DNA from: an uncultured Oscillospiraceae bacterium
GTDB taxonomy: Bacteria; Bacillota; Clostridia; Oscillospirales; Oscillospiraceae
Direction of reading: 5' to 3'
Length of the DNA: 10,541 bases
Assembly (NCBI GenBank): GCA_934659475.1
Contig: CAKUHX010000050.1
Location: forward strand, 1-10,541
Shown here piece after piece: positions 5,728 through 10,541 of the stretch (positions are counted from its first letter, which is position 1; each line of letters starts with the position of its first letter). Below the pieces are notes generated by a model. It did not search any database. It was not told the DNA's origin and saw only the letters and a list, made by a program, of their open reading frames with translations. A program made the position numbers and the translations under genes.

Positions 5728-6252
5728 ATGAAAAAACAAAAGAGAATGGCGGCCGGCCTGCTGGCCGCAGTGCTGGTGACGGCGGCGGTCGGCTCGGCAT
5801 TTGCCGCCGGGGACAAGAGCGACCCGCTGGTCACCCTGAGCTATCTGGAGCAGACGGTGATCCCCGCCATCGTCCAGCAGGCAGAGAAGGCCGCCGACAG
5901 CAAAAAGACCGCCCTGACGGCGGAGTTTGACAAGAAGCTGGCGGAGTATGAAAAGCAGCTGAACAACAGCTCCTCCGGCGGCGACAGCGCCACCTACTCC
6001 GTGGTCACCCTCGGCCAGGGCCAGCAGCTGAAGCTGGAGGTGGGGTGCGAGGTGATGCTGCGCATCGGCTCGGCCACCGTGGTGTCCGGCACGGAGCCGG
6101 GACTGATCGATGTCACCACCGGCGGCACGCTGAACAACGGCAAGGCCCTGGAGAAGAACCACCTGTATATGGCCACCATCGCCGACCGGGCGGTGAAGGC
6201 CGGCGCGGCCACGGTGAAGCTGCTGATACGGGGCGGCTATACTCTGGCGTGA
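5728..6252 (+). CDS. Secreted protein of unknown function
   Basis: A 174-residue exported protein, not recognised as a named family. Residues 1-26 form a clear signal peptide (MKKQKR, hydrophobic run, SAFA, likely cut before Ala27). Residues 27-80 are helical and charged (QQAEKAADSKKTALTAEFDKKLAEYEKQL), a probable coiled coil. A Ser/Gly linker (81-87) leads to a beta-rich end module with GCEVMLRIGSA (106-116), GLIDVTTGGTLNNG (125-138), NHLYMATIADR (144-154) and TVKLLIRGGYT (162-172). I recall similar 'LMLRSGSA...GlxDxTxG...NHL' modules at the C-terminus of exported clostridial proteins without assigned role. AAAGGAG at 5714-5720 precedes the ATG. A strong terminator follows. A link to the neighbouring sporulation operon is only positional. 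Confidence 0.85.
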   Translation: MKKQKRMAAGLLAAVLVTAAVGSAFAAGDKSDPLVTLSYLEQTVIPAIVQQAEKAADSKKTALTAEFDKKLAEYEKQLNNSSSGGDSATYSVVTLGQGQQLKLEVGCEVMLRIGSATVVSGTEPGLIDVTTGGTLNNGKALEKNHLYMATIADRAVKAGAATVKLLIRGGYTLA

Positions 6253-6287
6253 AGCTGTGCGGCTGCCGATCGAGCGGCAGGCCGTCT

Positions 6288-6320
6288 AAATACGGAAGGC
6301 GAAAGCCTTCCGTATTTTTT
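6288..6320 (+). terminator. Strong intrinsic terminator before the spoIIA operon
   Basis: AAATACGGAAGGC (6288-6300), loop GAAA, and GCCTTCCGTATTT (6305-6317) make a perfect 13-bp stem with a GAAA tetraloop. The U-run spans 6315-6320. It isolates the secreted-protein gene from spoIIAA and implies that the latter has its own promoter. The A-rich left arm gives only a short T-run on the other strand. Confidence 0.95.
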
Positions 6321-6327
6321 GTTGCCC

Positions 6328-6371
6328 TTCGACAGGCTGCGGCGGAATATGACCGGCGGCTGCCGTATAAT
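6328..6371 (+). promoter_or_regulatory. spoIIA control region: 0A box plus candidate -10 sites
   Basis: TTCGACA (6328-6334) is the exact inverse of the Spo0A box TGTCGAA. Downstream, GCGGAATAT (6342-6350) matches the sigma-H -10 pattern RnnGAATww. TATAAT (6366-6371) is a perfect sigma-A -10. Neither has a convincing -35 (no RnAGGAwww at the right distance; CGGAAT at the sigma-A position). Poor -35 plus an upstream 0A box is the hallmark of Spo0A-activated promoters; in B. subtilis spoIIA uses sigma-H with Spo0A. Which polymerase form acts here is not decided. Confidence 0.65.
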
Positions 6372-6389
6372 GGGGGCAACAGCCGCCGG
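6353..6389. repeat. 10-bp inverted repeat around TATAAT ahead of spoIIAA
   Basis: CCGGCGGCTG (6353-6362) and CAGCCGCCGG (6380-6389) are perfect inverted copies separated by 17 bases that hold the TATAAT box. It could be a repressor operator over the -10, or, if transcription starts upstream at the sigma-H-like site, a hairpin in the 5' leader of the spoIIA mRNA. Confidence 0.65.
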
Positions 6390-6423
6390 AAAGGCGGAAA
6401 ATCGGAGAAAAGGAGCGGGAGCT

Positions 6424-6729
6424 ATGCCGGTAGACTGCACAGAGGAGGGCCGCGTTCTGCGGGCCAGGGTGGTGGGTGAGCTGGATCACCACCGTGCCAA
6501 AGAGGTGATGGAGGAGCTGGACCGCCGCATCGATCTGCTGCTGCCCCTGCGGCTGACGGTGGACCTGTCGGAGCTGACCTTCACTGATAGCTCCGGCATC
6601 GCGGTGCTGCTGCGCACCTGGCGGCACATGCAGGAGGTAGGGGGGCGGATGTCCGTCATCCGCACCCCGGAGCAGGCCCGGCGGGTCTTTCAGGCCGCCG
6701 GACTGGACAAGCTGATCCCGTTCGCGTAA
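6424..6729 (+). CDS. spoIIAA: Anti-sigma-F factor antagonist SpoIIAA
   Basis: A 101-residue STAS-domain protein. When unphosphorylated it binds SpoIIAB and frees sigma-F in the forespore. GELDHH (18-23) is the signature of SpoIIAA, and DSSG (55-58) carries the serine phosphorylated by SpoIIAB (Ser56, matching Ser58 in B. subtilis). The end is about 15 residues shorter than the 117-residue B. subtilis protein, beyond the conserved core (LDKLIPFA). The ATG at 6424 has AAAGGAG eight bases upstream and fits the family start. An in-frame ATG at 6319 lies inside the terminator U-run and is rejected. spoIIAB follows 12 bases later. The SpoIIE phosphatase that reactivates it is not in the window. Confidence 0.95.
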   Translation: MPVDCTEEGRVLRARVVGELDHHRAKEVMEELDRRIDLLLPLRLTVDLSELTFTDSSGIAVLLRTWRHMQEVGGRMSVIRTPEQARRVFQAAGLDKLIPFA

Positions 6730-6741
6730 GGAGGAAAAAGG

Positions 6742-7179
6742 ATGACCGTACATAATCAGGTGATCATGGAGTTCCCCAGCCGCTCGGCCAACGAGGGCTT
6801 TGCCCGGGCGGCGGCGGCCTGCTTCGCCGCCCAGCTGGACCCCACGCTGGAGGAGATCAACGACATCAAGACCGCGGTTAGTGAGGCGGTGACCAACGCC
6901 ATCGTCCATGCCTATCCCAACACCATCGGCAAGGTGCGCCTGCGCCTGCGCCTGCGGGACGACAACGTGGTGGAGATGGTGGTGCGGGACTGGGGCGTGG
7001 GCATCGCCGACGTGGAGCAGGCCCGCACGCCCCTGTACACCACCGGCGGCGTGGAGCGGGCGGGCATGGGCTTTACCATCATGGAGAGCTTTATGGACCG
7101 GGTGAAGGTGCGCTCCAAGCCGGGGAAGGGCACCGTGGTCACCCTGACCCGGCAGATCAGCCGCCGGGAAGTCCGGTGA
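6742..7179 (+). CDS. spoIIAB: Anti-sigma-F factor / serine kinase SpoIIAB
   Basis: A 145-residue GHKL-fold kinase (146 in B. subtilis) that holds sigma-F inactive and phosphorylates SpoIIAA. Residues align closely with SpoIIAB: MEFPSRSANEGFARAAAACF, AQLDPTLEEI, the N-box SEAVTNAIVHAY (47-58, with Glu48 and Asn52), DWGVGIADVEQAR (83-95) and the ATP lid RAGMGFTIMESFMDRV (106-121). This separates it from RsbW, its general-stress relative. The ribosome site AAGGAGG begins in the spoIIAA stop codon, implying coupled translation. The stop TGA overlaps the sigF GTG in GTGA. Codons 3-4 read GTACAT, which includes a UACAU pentamer. Confidence 0.97.
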   Translation: MTVHNQVIMEFPSRSANEGFARAAAACFAAQLDPTLEEINDIKTAVSEAVTNAIVHAYPNTIGKVRLRLRLRDDNVVEMVVRDWGVGIADVEQARTPLYTTGGVERAGMGFTIMESFMDRVKVRSKPGKGTVVTLTRQISRREVR

Positions 7180-7895
7180 ATGGGGCGCCCTCCGCGCCGG
7201 AGCTGCTCCAGGCGGCCCGGGAAGGGGACGACGGGGCTTGCCAGCGGGTGCTGGAGGAGAATCAGGGGCTGATCTGGTCGGTAGTGCGGCGGTACTACGG
7301 CCGGGGAGCAGAGCCCGACGACCTGTACCAGCTGGGCTGCCTGGGGTTTGTGAAAGCGGTGCGGGGGTATGACCCCGCTTACGGCACCCAGTTCTCCACC
7401 TATGCCGTGCCTAAGATCGCCGGGGAGATCCGCCGCTTTCTGCGGGATGACGGGCCGGTGAAGGTCAGCCGGGGACTGAAGGAACGGGCGGGGGCCATCC
7501 GGGCCGCCCGCCTCCGCCTTGAGGAGCGGCTGGGCCGGGAGCCCACCCTGTCCGAACTGGCGGCGGACACCGGCCTGACGCCGGAGGACATCGCCGCAGC
7601 CCAGACGGCGGCGGAGCCGGTGCTGTCCCTTCAGGGGGAGGCGGGAGACAGCGGCCTGACCCTGGAGGGGCTGCTGGGGGACGACGGGATCGAGGACGAC
7701 GCGGTGGAGCGGCTGGCCCTGCGGGGAGCGCTGGAGGAGCTGCCGGAGCGGGAGCGGATGGTGCTGGCCCTGCGGTATTACCGGGGGATGACCCAGTCCC
7801 GGTGCGCACGGATCATGGGGGTGTCCCAGGTGCAGATCTCCCGGCTGGAGCGCCGGGGGTTGGACACCCTGCGCCGCCGCCTGACCGGGGAATAA
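7176..7895 (+). CDS. sigF: RNA polymerase sporulation sigma factor sigma-F
   Basis: A 239-residue sigma-70 family protein, slightly shorter than B. subtilis sigma-F (255). Region 2 runs from about 30 to 95 (LIWSVVRRYYGRGAEPDDLYQLGCLGFVKAV split over 32-62, then FSTYAVPKIAGEIRRFLRDDGPVKVSR at 73-99). Region 3 covers about 98-150. Region 4 (180-236) ends in the helix-turn-helix TQSRCARIMGVSQVQISRLE. GEIRRFLRDDG and KVSRGLKE are typical of sigma-F and sigma-G; linkage to spoIIAA-spoIIAB makes it sigma-F. The GTG start overlaps the spoIIAB stop by four bases, with only a weak upstream site (GGGAA), so translational coupling probably sets its amount. It directs the first forespore gene set. Confidence 0.96.
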   Translation: MNGAPSAPELLQAAREGDDGACQRVLEENQGLIWSVVRRYYGRGAEPDDLYQLGCLGFVKAVRGYDPAYGTQFSTYAVPKIAGEIRRFLRDDGPVKVSRGLKERAGAIRAARLRLEERLGREPTLSELAADTGLTPEDIAAAQTAAEPVLSLQGEAGDSGLTLEGLLGDDGIEDDAVERLALRGALEELPERERMVLALRYYRGMTQSRCARIMGVSQVQISRLERRGLDTLRRRLTGE

Positions 7896-7902
7896 GGGAA
7901 TT

Positions 7903-7948
7903 ATTAGAAGAAAAGCAGCGCCGTTTCTGTGGACAGAAACGGCGCTGC
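7903..7948 (-). terminator. 15-bp hairpin between convergent genes
   Basis: GCAGCGCCGTTTCTG (7915-7929), loop TGGA, CAGAAACGGCGCTGC (7934-7948) is a perfect 15-bp stem. Read leftward it is followed by TTTTCTTCTAATAA, which suits termination of the leftward membrane-protein gene. Read rightward no U-run follows, though so strong a stem may still shield the 3' end of the sigF mRNA. Confidence 0.75.
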
Positions 7949-7975
7949 GCTTGCGGCGGCAAGGATAAAAGCCGG

Positions 7976-8019
7976 GGACCGGCCGGGCCAGGAGAGAGGG
8001 GTCCGGCCGGCCCTCTTTT
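7976..8019 (+). terminator. Possible rightward terminator after sigF
   Basis: CCGGCCGG (7979-7986) pairs with CCGGCCGG (8003-8010), extended past an A-C mismatch by GG/CC, with a 16-base loop and TCTTTT at 8014-8019. Each arm is self-complementary, so other folds compete. It would stop sigF transcripts just before the convergent gene ends at 8029. Confidence 0.45.
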
Positions 8020-8028
8020 GGAAGATGA

Positions 8029-8586
8029 TCAACTGAAATAGGGCAGCAGCTCATCCGGGTCGGGCACATGAAAGAACAAGAGCCCGTCGATCCCGCTGTC
8101 CCCGCTGGTGTGGGAGATGCCGGTCACCGCGGCAGTTAAGGTGTACAGGGCGGGGGGCTGGTCCTCGGTGCCGATGCACAGGGTGCCGCAGATGCCGTCC
8201 TTCAGGTAGACGCTGGTGGGCACGCCGCGCCGCAGGGGCAGGGACAGCACATGTCCGTCCACCATGGTAAGGGCCCGCAGATTGGTGATGGCGTAAAGGG
8301 TGTGCCGCTCCAGCTTATACTTGTCGCTGAAGGGCTGCAGGGAGAACAGCGCGGGCACTGCGAGCACGGCGGCGAGGATGACCACTGTGCTGAACAGGGA
8401 GCGCCGGCCGTCCAGCAGCGGGGGAAAGAGCAGAAGGACGGCGGCGGCGGAACACCCGGCGAACGCCAGCCAGGTCAGATAGAAGGACCGGCGGAAGGGC
8501 AGCCGGGACAGGCAGAAGGGGGAAGGCCGGCCCATCCAGCGGATGGTCTCGCCCTCCAGAAGGCAGCTTCTCAGCTGTTGTTCCAT
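8029..8586 (-). CDS. Small membrane protein with bacterial PH-like domain
   Basis: A 185-residue protein. EGETIRWMGRPSP (11-23) followed by two membrane segments (about 36-58 and 64-83) and then TLYAITNLRALTM (97-109) is the pattern of bacterial PH-domain (YdbS/bPH-type) membrane proteins, where the domain starts 'Y-x-l-T-n-x-R'. The remainder (110-185) is beta-rich and ends DPDELLPYFS. Exact role unknown; relatives are poorly characterised. The ATG at 8586 is chosen because AAAGGAGG sits nine bases upstream; an in-frame ATG ten codons earlier (8616) lacks a ribosome site. It is a single-gene leftward unit, convergent with sigF. Confidence 0.75.
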   Translation of the reverse strand: MEQQLRSCLLEGETIRWMGRPSPFCLSRLPFRRSFYLTWLAFAGCSAAAVLLLFPPLLDGRRSLFSTVVILAAVLAVPALFSLQPFSDKYKLERHTLYAITNLRALTMVDGHVLSLPLRRGVPTSVYLKDGICGTLCIGTEDQPPALYTLTAAVTGISHTSGDSGIDGLLFFHVPDPDELLPYFS

Positions 8587-8587
8587 A

Positions 8588-8614
8588 GATAACAGCCTCC
8601 TTTCGGATGTTATC
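8588..8614 (-). promoter_or_regulatory. Inverted repeat enclosing the ribosome site
   Basis: GATAACA (8588-8594) and TGTTATC (8608-8614) are exact inverted copies with a 13-base interval that contains AGGAGG. In the RNA this would be a 7-bp hairpin with the Shine-Dalgarno sequence in its loop, ending one base before AUG. As DNA it could be an operator overlapping the start of transcription. Confidence 0.5.
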
Positions 8615-8644
8615 ATACAGGAAAGGGGATAAAATGTGTGTCAA
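8612..8644 (-). promoter_or_regulatory. Weak candidate promoter of the PH-like gene
   Basis: Read leftward, a perfect -35 TTGACA (8639-8644) and a good -10 TATGAT (8612-8617) are separated by 21 bases, too long for an ordinary promoter but like the stretched spacing of some activator-dependent ones. No better pair was found between the gene and the upstream terminator. Confidence 0.35.
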
Positions 8645-8691
8645 ACTGGAGAAAGAGACGAAAAGAAGGCGTTAAACCTTTGCGGATGTTC

Positions 8692-8724
8692 CAAATAAAG
8701 ATCCCCCGGCAAAGCCGGGGGATC
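8692..8724 (-). terminator. Terminator of the kdpDE-like operon
   Basis: GATCCCCCGGC (8700-8710), loop AAA, GCCGGGGGATC (8714-8724) is a perfect 11-bp stem. Read leftward it is followed by TTTATTTGG, a usable U-rich tail, 18 bases after the regulator's stop codon. Confidence 0.85.
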
Positions 8725-8741
8725 GTGAGATATTGATTACA

Positions 8742-9449
8742 TCAGTCCTCCAGCATCCGGTAGCCGATGCCCAGCTCGGTGAGGATGTACTTGGGGTCGG
8801 AGGGGTTCTCGTTCAGCTTGCGGCGGATGTTGGCCATGTTCACCCGCAGGATCTGGTTGCTGCTGCTGCCCCCATAGGGCCCCCACACGTGCTTCAGGAT
8901 AAAGTCGTAGGTCAGCACCTTGCCGGCGTGGATGCACAGCAGCTCCAGGATCTTGAATTCGTTCTGGGTGAAGTGGACCTCCGTCCCGTCCAGAGTGACG
9001 GTGTGCCGGGCCACGTCCAGCACCAGACCCTTGATCTGGTATACGTCCTTCTGGGCGTCCTGGCTGTTTTGCAGGCGGTCGGAGCGGCGCAGGGTGGTGC
9101 GGATGCGGGCCAGCAGCTCGGGCACGCCGAAGGGCTTGACCACATAGTCGTCCGCTCCCATGTCCAGGGCCTTGACCTTCTCCGACTCCCGGTCGCGGGC
9201 GGAGATGATGATGACCGGCACCTCCTGTGGCAGGCCGCTGAGCTGGGAGAGGACATCCAGCCCGTCCATATCGGGCAGGCCCAGGTCCAGCAGCACCAGG
9301 TCGGGGCAGTGGGAGAAGAACAGGGACAGCCCCTCTTTGCCGCTGGCGGCGGGGACGGCCCTGTAATCGTTGGCAGTCAGGGCGCGGCAGATGAAATTGC
9401 TGATGGCACGCTCGTCCTCGATCAAAAGGATGGTACGCTTTTCATTCAT
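8742..9449 (-). CDS. kdpE: KdpE-type OmpR-family response regulator
   Basis: A 235-residue two-domain regulator. The receiver domain (about 4-120) has the acidic pair E11/D12, phospho-acceptor Asp55 in LVLLDLGLPDMDGL, Ser83 and Lys105 in VVKPFG. The winged-helix domain (about 135-233) has TQNEFKILELL, HAGKVLTYDFILKHVWGP, a recognition helix near LRVNMANIRRKL and the end TELGIGYRML, as in E. coli KdpE. It should bind DNA when phosphorylated by the adjoining kinase. KdpE controls potassium uptake (kdpFABC) in other bacteria, but no kdp transport genes are in the window, so the target is inferred. The ATG at 9449 has GGAGG nine bases upstream and overlaps the kinase stop (ATGAATGA), showing coupling. 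Confidence 0.88.
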   Translation of the reverse strand: MNEKRTILLIEDERAISNFICRALTANDYRAVPAASGKEGLSLFFSHCPDLVLLDLGLPDMDGLDVLSQLSGLPQEVPVIIISARDRESEKVKALDMGADDYVVKPFGVPELLARIRTTLRRSDRLQNSQDAQKDVYQIKGLVLDVARHTVTLDGTEVHFTQNEFKILELLCIHAGKVLTYDFILKHVWGPYGGSSSNQILRVNMANIRRKLNENPSDPKYILTELGIGYRMLED

Positions 9450-10541
9450 ACTCAGATTCCTCCATTGGCAGACCAAAGCGGAATACCGCCCCGCCTGCGG
9501 GGTCATTTTCGGCGGCGAAGAAGCCGTTATGCGCTTTTATGATGCTCTGGCAGACGGACAGGCCGATGCCCATCCCCCGGGTGGAGTCGCCGGACAGATC
9601 CCTGGGCAGCTGGTGTCCCTGTTCTACGGCCCGCAGCACCTCGGACGAAAGCCCCTTGCCGCGGTCCCGCACCTCGGTCACCGCCCAGTTGTCCTGGTGG
9701 TACAGCTTGAGCTGGATGTGGGTGGGGTCGCCGGAGTGGCGGATGGCGTTTTCTACCAGGTTGACCATGACCTGCTTGATGAGCATGGGCTCTACCGGCA
9801 GGTAGAGGATGTCGTCAGACTGCACCAATTCCACATGGGAGTTGGGGAAACGGCGGTTGATGGTGATCAGAGCGTCCCCCGCCACCTCTTCCAGCAGTTC
9901 CTCCTGCTTTTTCAGGGGGATGTCGCCCCCCTGGATGCGGGTGATGGACAGCAGATTCTCCACCATGGTGATCAGAGCGTCGGCATCGGTCTTGATGTCC
10001 TCCACCATGGCGCGGTTGGCGGGGCTGAGCTCCTCGCTGTTCATCAGGACGGAGGCGGAGCCGGAGATGGCGGTGAGAGGGGTGCGCAGGTCGTGGGACA
10101 CCGCTCGCAGCAGGTTGCTGTGGATGGCCTCCCGGGCGGCCTCCAGCTGGATGGCGGCCTTCTCCTCGTTCAGGCGGGTGTTCATCTCATACAGCAGCTT
10201 GGTGTTCTGCTCCCGCCGGGCGGCCTCGATGGCCTGCTTCTTCACCCGGGAGGTCAGGGCGGATACCACGCAGGAAATGGACACCATGCTGAGCATGGCC
10301 ACAGGGTAGCCCGCATAGCTCAGGGAGAAGGCGGCGTATGGAAACATGAAGAAGTAGTTGATGCAGAAGCCGCCCAGCAGGGAGGACAGGATGCCGTAAA
10401 AATACCCGTCGGTCAGCAGAGCGGTAAGAGAGACGGCCAGCATGTATACCAGAGCGGAATTGTTCTCCGCCCCCGTGTGGCCGATCAGGATGCTGCTGAC
10501 GATGTAGGCGATGGCCTGCAGCAGGGCCGCCGCGCCAAGAC
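9442..10541 (-). CDS. DUF4118/KdpD-like sensor histidine kinase (partial)
   Basis: The 5' part lies beyond the right edge; 365 residues are visible. They begin with several membrane segments (LLQAIAYIVSSILIG, MLAVSLTALLTDGYFYGILSS, and two more) typical of the KdpD/DUF4118 sensor region. A cytoplasmic helix (RVKKQAIEAARREQ...) leads straight to the phospho-acceptor SHDLRTPL (His at about visible residue 149). The ATPase domain shows N-box VNLVENAIRHSG, DRGKGL and GMGIGLSVCQSII. E. coli KdpD has a GAF-like domain between membrane and kinase parts; there is no room for one here. Whether the N-terminal KdpD/Usp sensor domains exist cannot be seen. It surely phosphorylates the KdpE-like partner; potassium or turgor as signal is inference. 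Confidence 0.88.
   Translation of the reverse strand, partial: LGAAALLQAIAYIVSSILIGHTGAENNSALVYMLAVSLTALLTDGYFYGILSSLLGGFCINYFFMFPYAAFSLSYAGYPVAMLSMVSISCVVSALTSRVKKQAIEAARREQNTKLLYEMNTRLNEEKAAIQLEAAREAIHSNLLRAVSHDLRTPLTAISGSASVLMNSEELSPANRAMVEDIKTDADALITMVENLLSITRIQGGDIPLKKQEELLEEVAGDALITINRRFPNSHVELVQSDDILYLPVEPMLIKQVMVNLVENAIRHSGDPTHIQLKLYHQDNWAVTEVRDRGKGLSSEVLRAVEQGHQLPRDLSGDSTRGMGIGLSVCQSIIKAHNGFFAAENDPAGGAVFRFGLPMEESEYE

Noticed and set aside
6424..7895. General-stress rsbV-rsbW-sigB instead of spoIIA
   Set aside because: GELDHH in the antagonist, the close SpoIIAB match, and GEIRRFLRDDG/KVSR in the sigma factor favour the sporulation set.
6912..8069. 385-codon minus-strand open frame opposite spoIIAB and sigF
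   Set aside because: It overlaps two clearly recognised sporulation genes and reads as a composition shadow, including Arg-rich ends.
8733..9542. 269-codon plus-strand open frame opposite the KdpE-like regulator
   Set aside because: The minus strand encodes a full response regulator with all conserved residues; the plus frame has none.
1..10541. CRISPR array, tRNA, rRNA, prophage or transposase genes
   Set aside because: No regularly spaced direct repeats, no RNA-gene signatures and no recombinase or phage proteins were seen on either strand.

Overview
The window looks like chromosomal DNA from a spore-forming, anaerobic, high-GC member of the Clostridia, most like the Oscillospiraceae group (inference). 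Three things point that way: an intact spoIIAA-spoIIAB-sigF operon, Firmicutes-type control elements (a T-box leader, strong AGGAGG ribosome sites, a perfect Spo0A box), and a two-gene SufB/SufC iron-sulfur system typical of strict anaerobes. No phage, plasmid, CRISPR, tRNA or rRNA features were seen.

Left edge (1-534): a leftward gene, only its signal-peptide start visible, sits behind a T-box leader with a UGG (Trp) specifier candidate. Its promoter overlaps, back to back, the rightward promoter of the next operon; the two -35 boxes share base 366. Region 535-2200 holds smsC and smsB, a minimal Fe-S assembly pair with no cysteine desulfurase, SufU or separate SufD beside it. Region 2220-2408 is a nested inverted-repeat element resembling a small non-coding mobile or palindromic repeat.

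Centre (2427-5662): nnrD (NAD(P)HX dehydratase), a YdcC-position lipoprotein, alr (alanine racemase) and mazF (endoribonuclease toxin). This resembles the acpS-ydcC-alr-ndoAI-ndoA region of Bacillus subtilis, but no mazE antitoxin gene is present; a strong palindrome lies in its place. A secreted protein of unknown role (5728-6252) and a strong terminator follow.

Right part (6288-7895): the sporulation switch. SpoIIAA (anti-anti-sigma), SpoIIAB (anti-sigma kinase) and sigma-F lie behind a control region with a perfect 0A box, a sigma-H-like -10, and a TATAAT flanked by a 10-bp inverted repeat. In B. subtilis the matching downstream paralogues are rsbV-rsbW-sigB, so the similarity of order is notable.

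Right edge (8029-10541): on the minus strand, a small membrane protein with a bacterial PH-like domain, then a KdpE-type response regulator and a DUF4118-type (KdpD-like) sensor kinase cut by the window end. Hairpin terminators close both leftward units.
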